A stretch of 64,000 nt of DNA from Cinclus cinclus (Eukaryota; Chordata; Aves; Passeriformes; Cinclidae). Shown one piece after another: positions 46,351 through 59,259 of this stretch. The DNA is taken from contig NC_085047.1 in assembly GCF_963662255.1 (NCBI RefSeq), positions 21,271,258-21,335,257 of the forward strand, read 5' to 3'. The notes below the pieces were generated by a model that did no database searches, had not been told where the DNA came from, and saw nothing but the letters and a program-made list of their open reading frames with translations. The position numbers were made by a program, and so were the translations under genes. Positions within the stretch are counted from its first letter, which is position 1; the number at the start of each line of letters is the position of its first letter.

Positions 46351-49300
46351 CAAGAATACTGGATGCCTCACAAAGTTTTAGGAAGATCTAGGTAGAACTG
46401 TGTTGAGATCACTGTGTTGTGTAGTTTCCTACTTCAGTCTTGAACACCCGACTATAAGTGCTTGTTAGAAGCTCCTTGTGTTACAACCAGCATCTGCAGT
46501 TGCTTGGGTTTGTAAGCAATGGTGTCTGTGGGACAGGGGGCTTGTGATCAAATGAAATTCAGTCTGGGAGAAGAACTGGGCAAAGATCTACAATTTGTTA
46601 TGGTGATTCTTCCATAAATTCATGCATTTGGTTTTGCAAAATTTTCAAAGTAATGTGTAAAGTGAAGACCTTTACTCTGGTGGGACTGTGCCAGTTGTTA
46701 AGTTGAAAACTGATTTCTTACCAACAGCTTGGGTTTTTTTTAAATAGCCTTGTGTCACTTAATCTTTGCACTGTTTGCCTCGGATAATGGAATATTGGTA
46801 TTCTTTTTTTTTTCCTATCTCTCTTGCAAACTTTTAGGTTTATGAGACCTCTAAAAGATGCAGTTCTAAAGGTAAACACGGTTGTGGACTAACCATGAAA
46901 TGTTTGCATCGTTAATGAAGTATTTAATTCTCAGTCTGTACTGATAATCTTCCCTTAAAATACACAAAAAGGACATTTTCATAAGAAAAAACTTGCTCCT
47001 GTTGGAAAAGCACTTGTAAAATAAGGTCCATTGATGTTTTTCAGCTACCACGAACCTGAGTTCCTTTCCTTGCTCAGGGTTGCTAAGCAGGAAGCTGTCA
47101 TCTTTCATGTGAAGTGAGGTGCTTCTCCAGCTATAGCATAAGAGCAATGCAAAGGGCATGGTAGGCAAGCAATAAAAGAATTTATGTATGTTATTTCTCA
47201 AAGGACAAACTGTCATAAGGTAGAAGTGGGCTATTGTTTTTAAGCAGCCTGGGTCAGGGAGAAGACATTTTCTTCTGAACTTGCAAATAAGTTAGAACTC
47301 CAACATTTCTCTTTGTTTCTTTGTATGTGGAATCAGTTTAGTTTCTTCTAAAACTCTTGGACACACCAGTGAACTTCTCTGCATGGAGGAGAAAGCACAA
47401 TATTCTGTTGCCTCTGGTAGCAAGGAAAATGTGAAACAATTCCACTGCCAGCTCCAAACAAGTGCTAAGCAGTCTATATCCAAATTCCAAGGCCATTCTG
47501 TGTTCTCTTTATCTTCTGAGCTGCATATAATCATTTACTCCAGCATTGCATTGGTCAGTTTAATATCTCAGCACAAATTCCTGCTTACACTGTGTGAGAT
47601 AGTGTCTAACTGCTTTCCTTTTGCCAAACTGTCTTGCTGGAGCCAGTGTTTGAGATGATGGTTTTCCAATGCACTCTAGTGGGAACTGAAGCATCTCTTC
47701 CTCAATCTACCAAGAGTTTAGTTGTTCAGGAGCATTGTGTTCACATGGCAAGCATATTCCTGACTTGTAGCACAAAGATTTTAATATAGGAAAAGCTTAG
47801 ATCTACTTGGCTGTGAAGTATAAGCTCACAGTGAAGGCAAATAGTTCTGTGGCTTCCAGAAAGTTACTAAGAAATTAGTTAATCCAAAATCTTAACTTTA
47901 AGTGTCCTGATAATTTAAAAAGCTTCAGTACCACTCACCTGTAAGGATCCTCTTAAAAAATAAATGAAAGATTTCCTTTTGCAGTTGGTATGAAAGGGAG
48001 ATTTTGACAAGCTTTCTGTAGATTCCAGGTGGCCAGAATTACTGTTGCAAAGGCATTTGAATAGAAAATGACACCTTGGAAAGATGGCATTGGTGTTGGG
48101 ATGAACCAATTATGTAGATTCAAGTGCTAGGTCCTGGAGCTTTTTCTGTCTCCCAGGATTTAGAAGTTAGTGTTGAAATGAATATGTTGACTATTACTCT
48201 TCTTGAAAAGAATTGGTTAAATGTGCAAGGGAGACTGGGAATTAAAGAAAACTGATCCTTCTTTTCCCTGGCTGATCTAAGACAAATGTCTAAACTGATG
48301 TGTGTCTTTTTTTATCAGGGAGTAAGTTCAAAACCTAATTTACATCTGTCAAAGGACCTATGCCAGTCTTTTCTAGGGACTATGATAATGTTTACAGAAT
48401 TCCTTTGTGTAAGGGATATAGAAATGCAACCCTAATGCCTTTTGCATTCCAATAATTTGAGCATCTCTGAATGTCCCTGAAAAAAGCTACAGGCACAGTA
48501 TCCATTGTTTCTCCTTCCCCTCTCCAGCTAAGTTATGTCAACTCCGACCATCATTCCAGGTTCAGCAGCCACAATAATGGAATTTGACTTTTGGTTTTTT
48601 TGTTTGTTTTTTTTTTTTGACTACTTCAGATTAGGAGTAAGTCTTCTGGTTATTCCTTGGCTAGCTTGGGCTGGCAGCCTGGTAGCCTGACTTTCTGGCA
48701 GATCTTCTGGAAGAACAGTACAATTTGGTATGTGAATGTTAGTTTTTCAATGTGCGGAGTAGCTAAATTGGCTTTTTAGCTGACTCTTGTTAACATAGCC
48801 AACTAGAACTAGGAAATCCATGAAAATACCAGTAGATAGCACATAAATGGATTTTTGTCCTTTTCCCCCCTCTCCTCTCAGTTTAAGACTGGAATTGCAG
48901 TTTCACAGCCTTTTATTCGGGAAGAGAGAAGAACAAATTTTCATTTGACTGCACAGCTCATGAGGTTAGGCAATTGTGCCCTTACAGGAAGGGAACCCAA
49001 GGGGAGATGGCAAGGACACAAGGATCACAGGAGTGCCACTGGGGTTTATGTTGCCCTTTGGTGTTGTATTCTGTTCCTGGGGACATCAGACAATAGAAGA
49101 GACTTGCCATATTCTTGCCAATATGTGAAATGTACTCAGGGTTTGTCACTTTATCTACAAGCAGCTTTGATTTAAAATAGCTCTCCCAAAACAAAACTCT
49201 TTGGATTCTTACTCGCTTTTAAGTAGTTGTAGTGAGGCTGTTGACAAGCTTAACATCAAAAGAAATTTCCACTTTAGTGAAGTACTTTATTTTGTATGAT

Positions 49301-50560
49301 TTTTACATAACTGGAGAGTAAACTAGATGTATATTCCCTCTTGAGTACTTTTCAATTTTAATTAGATTATACCATTATACCTTTTTTTTGGTCATTAAAC
49401 CTACTTTGTGTTATGTTTTGATATCAACAGCTTTGGTTATCTGCTTGGCAGGAAGCATGGTGGGTATTTCTGAAGCTTTCCATCTCACTGTCCTTGAGGG
49501 CAGGAATATTTGTTGTGTGCGCTGTGCTGTGAATAGAGAGTTTGTGGTTTGAATCACAAAGCTCCTTCCTTCCCAAAGTCTACAGCACTTAACTTAAGGC
49601 TGACTTCACTAAGGAAACTTTTTTGATGTTGGGTGCCCATCTCAGTAGGATTAGATGTTCTAACAGAAAGTGCTTTTATGCTCAGCCTGTTGACCAATTC
49701 GTCCACTTTTTTCCACTTTTTGCTGTACAGATAACGTCACCTCAGCCAAGCATACAGTTCTACCAGGAAATTTGTATATCCTGGATCAGCTGACTTTCTA
49801 GCTATATTAGAAAGGGGAATAGGGAGGGTGGTAGTCATCTCTTCCCAAAGTACTGAGACTCTATACATTGAAATATGGGATTTTTTTTTCAATACTTCAA
49901 GGTTTTGCTCCATTTTATGTGATGAAGTCCATTATGAATACTGGTACTATCTGAAATGGTTCTGTACTGATGACATGAACAATTTAATCTCATTTAGTAT
50001 TTTCAGTAATAAGATTGTTCATGAACTGTTACAAAAACCAAGGAAGAATTTTCTTCCACAAGTTGAAATTCTTTTCAGAAACCATTGTTTTAAAAGGAAA
50101 GTGTTGGGCTCTGTGTGTGCCTGTGACTTTCTGAGAACAGCTCTTGCTTCATTTTGGTACTTAATCATGTTCATGAAAGTGAGATCACTGTGCAATTGTA
50201 ACCTGAGGAGGAGGAGGATGTTTAAATACATTTGTCTTAAATACCGATGTTTACAACCATAGCAAATACTGACCATTTTGGAGGGAAAGTACACAAATGG
50301 TTTATTGTCTTAAAACCATGTGCCTCGCTGTAATGTGACCACTAAATTTTTTACCAGCTGTGGAATTGTTTTGTAAAATAAAAACTAAACTGAGAAATTC
50401 TCTGCAATGTATTATACTGTTACTGATTCTATTTGCTGATGTGCTTTTTCTATTTACTTTGATAAACATCTCTTTTTGTGACTTACAACTTTCTCTGTAA
50501 TGAAGTGAAACCCTTACAAGTTCTGTTTATTTCCTTCAATAAAGTTATCACTGCATTAAA
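46351..50560 (+). other. SFT2D2: Probable long SFT2D2 3' UTR with polyadenylation signals
   Basis: 4.2 kb without coding exons or recognised repeats. AATAAA hexamers are at 50377-50382 and 50538-50543. The repeat-free sequence directly after the stop fits a long 3' UTR, which vertebrate SFT2D2 is known to have. Exact length cannot be set without transcripts. Confidence 0.4.
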
Positions 50561-52382
50561 TGAATTGTTCTTATGGTTAATGTTATTAATGTTCTTATGG
50601 CTTTTAAAATGATGCTGATTCTCCAGATGATGCTGAAATTGCTGTGGGTAGTTTGTTTCCTTTTGCGTGTTTGTTTTTTTAAAAACAATTGTCCTGTCTT
50701 CACTTCCTTTGCTGTGCACACAACTTGTATTGCTGGGGGGAGTTTTTGTGTCACCAGTGTTTTGCAGCAGCTTCACCCAGCAGTTGTGGGCACCTAGACA
50801 ATTGTTTGGCACAAGTGGAATTGTTAAGGCGAAGATGATATTTTTGTTACTTCTTATTTATTTACCTCAAGGGTCAACCTAGGTACGCCAACAAGCTATC
50901 CTTAGTCCCCGCTACAGACAAAATAATGCCTGGTGCTATTCTGTCAGCAAAAACGGGAAGCAACATGCCTCTGAAATAAATATGCTCCGAGTGCTGATGT
51001 ACACTCAATAAATGAAGTAAAACATCAATGATTTATGAAGGCATGTGAAAAATAATTAGAGGCAATTATTTTATTTTTTTTAACTTTCAAAATGCTGGTC
51101 TGTTTAAGCATATGCCTACTATGCATCCAAAGACCTTGCATGATTTAATATTCTTTGGCAGTGTATCAAGACTGTGTGTGCATCAGACTGTTCAGGGTAT
51201 GTTACACTTTCTCCTAATTGACAGGCAGGTGGGGTTTTTTTCCTGTCTGCAAGGGTGGTGGTGAGACCTGTGTGCTGTGTGAGACTCTGTTTTCCATTAT
51301 CTTTTTTTCTTGGTTTTTTTTTTTTTTGATTGTTCTAAGCAAGCTCTGTCTCAGCTGACTGAACTGAAATTTCTGTCCTACGGGAAACTCCTACGTTGCA
51401 TTTGGAATGCAAGCAGCAGCCTGTCTTCTGTATAGAAAGTATAGAAACCTAGGGGTTTGCATTTTAAGTTTTTTAAGAGGTTAGAGTGTCCCAGGAATGT
51501 CAGGAAAGCTGGATTCATCGATGTCATATGAAGACAAATGTGATTCCTCAAAGGGCAATACATCCTTTCCGTGTCTAATAGCTTAGAGGTATTTTGCTTG
51601 CCTAACTCAACCTCCTGCATAACAACAAAGCTGTTGAACTTTGCCACTTCATTCTCATGCTGAGGTCTTAATACTTGAATGATTAAATTTAAAAAAACAG
51701 TGATCAGCTGCCCAAAAGTGCATTCTGTTGATTAATGAATTTGCTTCTTAGAAATGCTCTGAAAGGGTTTGTCAGTTGTGCTGCAGAATCTAGTCTCTGA
51801 ATCCCATTACCTTGCAAAGTCACCAGCATTCAAATTCAGTGACAAGGCCCTTGGAAAGCTGCTGTAATGTTTGCCCCTTCTCCTTCCCCAAGGTCTGATT
51901 TGCAAGAGAAGGTATTTCATGTATGTGAGCCATTCAAAGATGGAAGTTGATAGTAATTTCCATCCCTTGCTTGTACCTTTGCTGTTGAGCTCAGCCTTGG
52001 CTGCAATATGTGTGGAGTACAGGCTTGTAACTGCCCAGCCCTGAAGTGCTGGAGATTCCCAGAGGGAAAAAAATCCTGTTTTTCTTACTTTTCAGAAGAA
52101 AGCTGCTGGTGCATTAGAGACAGAATAGTCTATCTAAGCTGCCAATCTTCTTTGGGATTGCTATTTTAAGTTAGCCTGGTTGAAGCCCTTTTAAGTTCCT
52201 CTTGTGTTCCCTTGTGGCATCTCTAAGAGAAGTTATTCCTGAGAATTCATGCTTCAAAACCTCTGTGGGAATAAGTGGAGTAACATGGGTGTAGTGTAAA
52301 AATGGAACAAAGAAAGTGTCACCTGGTCGGTGTGATTTCATTGCAGCTCTGAGGGGCTGTCATGCCCTAAAAGCTGGGGAAG
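50561..52382. other. Intergenic region between SFT2D2 and the repeat cluster
   Basis: No gene or known repeat. One AT-rich block near 51030-51080 has several TAAT-type homeodomain cores (ATAATTAGAGGCAATTATTT) and could be a regulatory element. Confidence 0.35.
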
Positions 52383-52662
52383 CACTGAAAGCTGGAGAGG
52401 GTCTTTGTGCAAGGGCACATAGTGACAGGACAAGGGTGAACAGCTTCATACTGGAAGAGGGGAGGTTTATATTAAGGATTAGGAAAAAATCCTAGAGTAG
52501 TGAAGAGAGTAGTGAAGCACAGGGACAGGTTGCTTAGAGGTGCTCTTGATGCCCTATCCCTGGAAGTGTCCAAGGCCAGGCTGAATGGGGCTTTGAGCAA
52601 CTGGGAGCTGGAACAAGATGATCTTGAAGGTCCCTTCCAACCCAAACCATTCTGTGATGCAG
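52383..52662 (+). mobile_element. CR1 LINE 3' end
   Basis: Ends with AAGGTCCCTTCCAACCCAAA followed by CCATTCTGTGATGC, the typical CR1 3' terminus, and contains GTCCAAGGCCAGGCTGAATG. 5'-truncated. It is one unit of an otherwise gene-free repeat cluster. Confidence 0.92.
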
Positions 52663-53081
52663 TATGTGGTGTGAAAAGAAAATATTTTGGCATGGGCATG
52701 TGTTCCTGTGGTTTCTGGTTGTGTGTAATAGGATGTGTCACGCTCATCACTTTTGAGAGAATCAACTACTTCAATGGAGTTACACTTCCAAGTTGTTAAT
52801 CATCATCATTAGCAGAAAGCTTTAACCTACACATCCAGGTCAAAAGGGCATGTTTGGTGGTGCCCAATAAACACTGAATGTATTACTTTAGTTTCTAAGA
52901 TGTTGTAAGTGTAACTTAAAGCTTTGCTTAGAATCTCTTACTTCTTAAATTATTTTCTCATCTTAAAGATGGGAACAGTAATAGTTTCTTCCTCTACGTG
53001 ATTGAATTATTGTTTAAAACAAACTGAGTTACATTTATTACCAGCCTGATAATATCACCAGCCTACACATATTTGGTTTGC

Positions 53082-54844
53082 TGTCAGTGTTTTGGTGAGG
53101 GGGCTACAGGGGTGGCTTCCATGATGTCTTGGTTTGAAAGACAGGTGTTTGCTAAGGAAAGCAGAAGCTTCCCTTTGGACTTTAAAAAACGTGATTCTTC
53201 CGATTATTATAATTTTGGAATTAAGAGAGCTCTCAGGCAAAGATATGGGGGTAGGAATAACAGTTCTTTACTAGTGTATCTAACACGACAAACAAGAACA
53301 ACAACAGCTATGAAATTAGCCACAAACAGAACAGTAACTCAGTCCCAGTGTTTTTTGGCTGCAGGCACCTTTTCCCTGAGCTGCAGTTCCCGGTGCTGGG
53401 GGCGGGCGGGTCCCGCAGAGCCGCAGGAGGGCTGGGGGTGATGGCAGTGCTGACCCGGGGGGGAGAGAGAGATGGAGAGAGAGAGCCCTCCGCTCACGGT
53501 GTCGGTCCCAATGCTCAGTAGAATGCTGGATGGTGGTAGTTCACAGCGAGAAGACAGCCGGGCAGGGTCTGATGGTGGTTTCCCGACGCTGGGATGGCAG
53601 GGATGGGACACCAGCGGCGATCGTCCTTCTCGTCCGAACTCTGCGGGGGAAATGGGGCCGAGGCCCAGCCTTCCGCTTCCTCTTCTGGCTGTTTGAATCT
53701 CACGGGGCTTACTTCTTCCCTCCCGTCCCCTCCCCCTTGTCACCAGGGCCCAGTCAACAGGTATCTTAGCATGACAATGGGGAAAATTCCACAGAGGGAA
53801 AGAAAAAAAAAAAGGGAGAGAACTAACCCTCAACACGTGAGAAGCTGACAGGAGCTTCCCATATGTTGATAGAGCCAAGGTCAGCTGGTTCCAAGATGAA
53901 CCCACTGCTGGCCAAGGCTGGGCCCACCAGCAACAGTGATAGTGCCTCTGGGGTAACGTATCTGGGGAGGAAAAACTCTTGCACTAATGCAACCAAAGAA
54001 ATGGGGGAGAATATGTGAGAGGAGTAGCTCTGCAAACAGACACCAAGGTCATTGGGGAAGGAGGGTCAGGAGGTGCTCCAGGCAGCAGAGCAGAGATTCC
54101 CCTGCAGCCTGTGTTGCTGACCATGGTGAGGCAGAATGTGCCCCCACAGCTCATGGAGGTCCATGGAAGTGCAGAGATCTACCTGCCAGAGCAGATGGAT
54201 GCCCACAGGAGGCTGTGGTTTGTAGGAAGCCCAAGCTGGAGTAGACTCCTGGACAGAGGAGCCTACACCAGAGGAGGTTTGCTGGCAGGACTTGTGACCC
54301 TGCAGAGGACCAACACTGCAGCAGCCTGTTCCTGAAGGATTGCACCCTGTGAAAGTGACCCATACTAGAAAAATGTGAAAAACTGTGAAAACTATATGAA
54401 AAACTGAAGACTATGGGAAGGACTGATAGAGAAGTTCATGGAGGACTGTTTTCCATAGGACAACTCCTACACTGGAGCAGGGGAAGAGTGTGAAGAGTTC
54501 TTCCCCTGAGAAGGCCATTGGCAGGGAGGAGGAACAGAAAATCAGGAGTGAAGTTAGGCCTGGGGAGAAATGAAGGGTGGAGGGAAGATGTTTTAACATT
54601 TGGTTTTATTTCTTATTAGCTTACTCAGTTTTGATTGATAATAAATTAAACTAATTTCCCCAAGTCAAGCTTGTTTTGCCTGTGATGGTAACTGGTGAGT
54701 GATCTCTCCCTGTCCTTGTTTCAACCCATGAGACTTCCGTAATATTTTCTCTGTCCCTGCTGATGAGGGCAGAGGATGGGAGAGACAGAGCAGTACTCAC
54801 CCTTTGGCAGGTACCTGGCACCCATCCAGGGTCAATCCATCACA
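53082..54844 (+). mobile_element. Avian ERVL-type solo LTR, split by a nested younger LTR
   Basis: The two parts, 53082-53124 and 53841-54844, join into one LTR of about 1.05 kb. It starts TGTCAGTGTTTTGGTGAGG, contains TGGCCAAGGCTGGGCCCACC and GTGCCTCTGGGGTAACGTAT, has a polyadenylation signal in TTGATAATAAATTAAACT (near 54640), and ends CAGGGTCAATCCATCACA. This architecture matches common avian ERVL LTRs. Clear target duplications were not found, so the exact left border is uncertain. No internal retroviral genes accompany it. Confidence 0.82.
53125..53835 (-). mobile_element. Solo LTR, avian ERVL-like family, copy 2 (nested inside another LTR)
   Basis: 711-bp element reading TGTCTTGGTTTGAAAGACAG on the plus strand and ending AACCCTCAACA. 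Flanks are CATGA (53120-53124) and CGTGA (53836-53840), a 5-bp duplication differing by one CpG-type transition. It corresponds to the reverse complement of copy 1 along its whole length. The duplication lies inside the host LTR, whose sequence is continuous once the insert is removed. An open frame of 188 codons (minus, 53339-53905) spans it and its flank, and is not a recognised protein. Confidence 0.9.
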
Positions 54845-54855
54845 CTACATTAGGG

Positions 54856-54945
54856 TTTTTTTTTTGTTTTGTTTGTTTGTTTTTTGGGTTTTTGTTTGTT
54901 TGTTTGTTTTGTTTTGTTTTGTTTTGCTTTGTTTTTCTTCTTCCT
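54856..54945. repeat. T-rich (GTTT)n simple repeat
   Basis: About 90 bp of GTTT/GTTTT units directly after the ERVL LTR end. Confidence 0.85.
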
Positions 54946-57900
54946 TCTTTTTTTAAAAAGCAGAAAGATTGCTGTGGAAAGCCTTTCCTGCTCTCTGGGC
55001 TCAGAATTAATCTCAGTATAATCTCAATTATAACACCAGGCTAATCTTCTTTAAATCTCTTCTAGCCTAGCAATCTCTTAAGGGGCTGGATACATGATTA
55101 AAAACCTGAAGGATGGCAGCTGTCTTTTTGTCCATTCTTAATTATTACGTGGTAGTTGATAGGTGTTGATTTCCTGGGAGTGTCATGGTGATGGAGGTTA
55201 CATTTCCCTGTGTTGTTGGGACTCAGTGTTCAGAAGAGGGTTAGTTGAATGCTGCATTGGGAGCTTTGGAGATGGAAAGAGTGAGTCCTATTTTCTGCAA
55301 TTTCATCTGATGATGAAGGGCTGCCTTTTCTTTGGAAACATGCAGCTAAAGGCCAAAAAACAGCTATCCAATGTCAAGGCAAGAAAGGCCTCTTTAATTA
55401 CCTTTTTCTTGTCTGCTTTTTTTCCCCCTTCTTTCTGTGTACCTCACCAGCTGGTGGCCAGGGGCATTTAAGAACAAGCTTAATTAGAAAGTCAAAAGTA
55501 ACCCTTTCTTTTTTTCCTATTTTAGATTGGTGAGTGAAGTTCAATAAATATTGCAGGATTGTTCTGACTGTTCTTTCACTGTTCTTCCCAGTCTTCATTG
55601 CTTCATTTAAAATATGAGTAACTAAATTTTTATTAGTAAATTGGAGATGATTGTGAGTATTGTGCTTGCATTTTGAGCTAGTTCTTCCTGTCTATGACCC
55701 ACAAGGAGTCTGATCCCTCCTTGGAGTCTGACCCCAGCTCTCCTAGGTGGGTTTTAGGGAAAGCTTACAAATTTGCGGGTTTTGTAGGGGTATTTTCTGT
55801 TCTTTCTGCTGCCCCCACTGATTTGCTTGTCTAACTAAATGTGTGACAAGTGAAAGAGGGGCAATAATCAGTCTGCTGTGTTCCACTTGTGGTGGCACTG
55901 GCTGTCAGTCACAGGAGCATCTACTCTGCTCCTCTCTAAGTCCAGCTACCTTTTCTTCAAATGCAAAGTTCAGGGAAATTTAACTTCCAGTCCAAGAAAT
56001 AACCCACATCTGAGAATGGATTGTTCTCCGTGCCCTGGTAATAACTACAGCCAGTGACATTAATCTGTTTGGGCCTCTGTCTCAGCATCTGTACACTTGG
56101 AAAAATTAATCTTGCAGGAAAGTAGGAGAAAGAAGGGTTGTTTGGAAAGCATTCCAAGTTGTTATTTCTGTGAATAGAGGATCAAAAGATTAGAGGGTGT
56201 CTCTCACTACTCCTAAAGCAGGCTAAATATTCAAAGTAAATTTCCAGACGTAATATTTTTGTTAAAAGAAAAGCCAACAATAAGCAAATAACTGTGACTC
56301 TGAATCTATCTAGTTTCTGTTCTGCAGCGCTCTCCCATGGCAGCTGTATGACACAGAGACAGTGCACAATGCAAAGAAGCCTCATTCATGGAATCTGGAA
56401 GTGTGTTTTAAAGTAAAATCTCAGGCCCAAGTACGTTCAGCTGACCATGTGTTTGCACACATATAAACTTAATATTTCCTTGGCTAATTCTTTTAAGTTA
56501 GAAAGATATGTCAGTGGTGAGCTATGCCTTCTGCTACATGCAACACAAATTCCTCCTCAGGAACTCTTAGAGCTAAAACAACCTTGCACATGCTGAAAAT
56601 AGTAATTGGGCCATTCCCACTAACCAGACACAGGTAACTGCTCTGATTTTGGAAAATGTGGTTTTAGGAGTGGTGAGCTATGGTAACATAGTTACTAAAA
56701 TTCAAACTGTGTGCAAGTCAGGTATTTTAAGTTGTTAGGTTTGTGGTCCTAGTGTTAGGTTTATTTTTTCCTCTGGACACTAGACTTTCAAGAATCAGAC
56801 ACCTTGTATGAGTGATAACCATAAGCACACAAGTTTTACCCACTTCTGTGTCTGAAAGTGCATTTTATTACTGTACAGAATACACAGTAGTATGTGTATC
56901 CTTACTTACAGTAAGTTTTAGTATGATACTCCAAATTAAAAACATTCATTCTTCTCCATTAGGGATGCTAGCTTTAAAAAAAAAAACAAAACAAAACAGT
57001 CTTATTGATGAAAAACTCTTGTCCCAACCCATTACTGGAACAGGTTCATTATCCATTCCTTCCATATACCCCTCCTTCTATACAGCTCAGTCCCAGGAGC
57101 ACCTTGGGCAGGCAGTACACTCCAAGCAGGACCTCCTTTCTTTTGCTTTGTGGCAGCCTCCATTTCCAATCCACCTTTACTGAGCATATTCTCTACCTCT
57201 AGTGATGCACCAGTATCTGCTGGTGAGAGAGTTTCTCTTCCTTATTAGGAAACCCTTGAGGAAGGTAGATGGAATCTGATTTTTGGAGGCTCTAATCTAA
57301 TATCACTCCACTTGAAGCCCTGCAGGAGGGATGGACAGTGAGTACTTCTGAAAGCCAGGCTGCTTCTCTTCTTATTTGTCTGCAGAAAGAACTGTGTGTA
57401 ATTAGTGGAATATTATTACTTTTGTGAGTTGTCTCTTTACCTGTCTTAACTTTGAATCTTCTGATTTCTGAGCAACTATACCTAAAAAGGCTCTATGAAA
57501 ACAGGGCTTCAGCTAAAAAAAAATCCCAAAGTAACGTGTACCTGTTTAGAATTTACTGAAAACATGAAGATATTGAATTGAAATTCGTGGCACTTCCACC
57601 AGCTCCAATTTCTCTGTCTATTTGCATCTGTAGTATAATAAAATTTAAAACTGTCTCATATAGTCTCCTATGCATCTCCTGTGCCATTTGATCACATGCA
57701 GGGAAAAATTACAGTAGTAGCTTCTCTCTCCTCTTTGAGTACTTGGAAAGGGGAACCCAAACATAAACATATTCCATTTACACCAGCATACCACAGATAA
57801 AATTATTTTTCCAAATGCAAAGTGGTACCCTTCCAGGGACCTAAATATCCTATGGATTTTGAAGTGCATTCTTTAGTCATTCAGCAGTGAAAGTGGGCGG

Positions 57901-58047
57901 TTTATCAACTAGAAGTTGCTATCTGACACCTGCTAATGTAACTCACCTGAGTTTACTTATAAAATAATCTAGGTATTTTTGTTATGAGTTGACAATTAAA
58001 AAAAAAGAGGAGGGGAAGAGATGCCAGAGTGTGAAGTTTGAAAGCAG
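54946..58047. other. Gene-free region upstream of TBX19
   Basis: No exon, RNA gene or interspersed repeat recognised. Open frames are short and non-similar. The sequence could hold TBX19 control elements, but nothing specific can be named. Confidence 0.35.
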
Positions 58048-58080
58048 CATAGAATCATAGAATGAGCTGGGTTAGAAGGG
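58048..58080 (-). mobile_element. Tiny CR1 3'-terminal remnant, minus orientation
   Basis: CATAGAATCATAGAATGAGC followed by TGGGTTAGAAGGG is the reverse complement of a CR1 3' end. Only about 33 bp are recognisable. Confidence 0.7.
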
Positions 58081-58859
58081 TGCCAAATAAGGTGCCATCA
58101 AGCTCTGTCCATTGTTGTTTAGGTGGATGGTACCTCTCAGTTTTTTTAAAGGCAAGATCTGTTGAGTCTTGTCAAATGATGGATTTAACTTAAATTCTGT
58201 TTTATAAAGTCTGCAATACTTGCAACATGAGGTGAGAGGGATGCTGAGGGAGCTTTTGCTTGAGATGGACCTTGAGTTAGTGAGCAGTGCCAGGCCACAG
58301 GCAGTAAAGCTCATACCAGACTGAGAAATATGCAGTCGGTTCCTAGAAACGCAGCCAGAGGGGCTTTTAGCCATCTGCAAGGTGCAGCAGAGGTTTTGTG
58401 TATGAGAGTGGGACCAAGGGATGGACACAATATCCATCAAAAATAGAGTGAAGGGATGCTGCCTTCTTCTTGTGCCTTGAAACGTCAGCGCAGAAAGGTT
58501 CAATATTACATTTTGATTTAGGAATGTAGAGGAATAAGGTTAATGCATTTATGCACCATTCCTGGTGAAAATATTTTTAGACAACCTTCTCTGTGTAACT
58601 ATCTTGACTCTTCCCAGCTCCTTCAGTTAGAGTCCACACCAGTGTGAATGCAATTTCCATGCATTGTTTCAGTCTGGAAATGAAACAATTTTCATTAATG
58701 GAAACCTGGTTCTCAAGCAGAACAATTAGACCTACTTCAGGATGAAAAAAGATAAAAGCATGCTAATTTGGATGAAGGACTCTTCTTTCAAGGCAGCCAA
58801 TTGAGTCATCAGCCAGCCACCCACCTGACTGTCTAACAGGTAATTAGGAGATAGTCTTC

Positions 58860-59062
58860 TTTTTGTGTGGAGCGTGTGCGTAAACCTCCACACACTGGTG
58901 TCACTGCCCTTTGGGACTTCCAGGGGAAAGAGCTAGGCAGTGGCAAAAGATTGAGGTGAGCACATTTGTCAGATGGTGCCCAATGAACTGACTTCTTTTT
59001 TATTTAGCTTCTTACTTTTTTCTTTTCAGTAGCTACCTGAAGTTTCTGGAAGTAAAGCCATT
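58860..59062 (+). promoter_or_regulatory. TBX19: Candidate TBX19 proximal promoter and 5' UTR
   Basis: Upstream of the TBX19 start there is no CpG island, unlike the other four genes. A CCAAT core is near 58979 and a TATA-like TTTTTTATTTAG near 58997-59008, about 55-65 bp before the ATG. A pyrimidine tract ending TTTTCAG near 59029 could instead be a splice acceptor, with the real promoter further upstream. TGGTGTCA near 58896 resembles a T-box half-site. All assignments are tentative. Confidence 0.35.
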
Positions 59063-59259
59063 ATGGCAGACCTGGGCTGCAAAAAGCCCAGTGACTGCAC
59101 CGTCTCCAGGCTCCTCAGCATAGTGGAGAGTGAACTCCAGGCTGGGAGAGACAAAGGCGACCCCACGGAGAAACAGCTCCAGATTGTCTTGGAGGATGCG
59201 ACGCTCTGGCAGAAATTCAGGGAAGTCACTAACGAGATGATCGTGACCAAGAATGGCAG
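59063..59259 (+). CDS. TBX19: TBX19 (Tpit) coding exon 1, gene cut by window edge
   Basis: T-box transcription factor required for pituitary corticotroph identity and POMC expression (family knowledge). The exon codes 65 residues plus two bases: [20 protein letters not shown], then [20 protein letters not shown], then the T-box opening [20 protein letters not shown] and KNGR, with a GTGAGT donor splitting the last Arg codon. Human starts two or three residues earlier but is otherwise closely similar. Start context ATTATGG has A at -3 and G at +4. The next exon (human RMFPVLKISV) is not found up to 64000, so intron 1 is over 4.7 kb. Confidence 0.95.

Noticed and set aside
53339..53905. 188-codon frame in the LTR region as a possible retroviral or host protein
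   Set aside because: It runs across the LTR and its flank, has no domain, and only short disrupted pieces recur in the other LTR copies.
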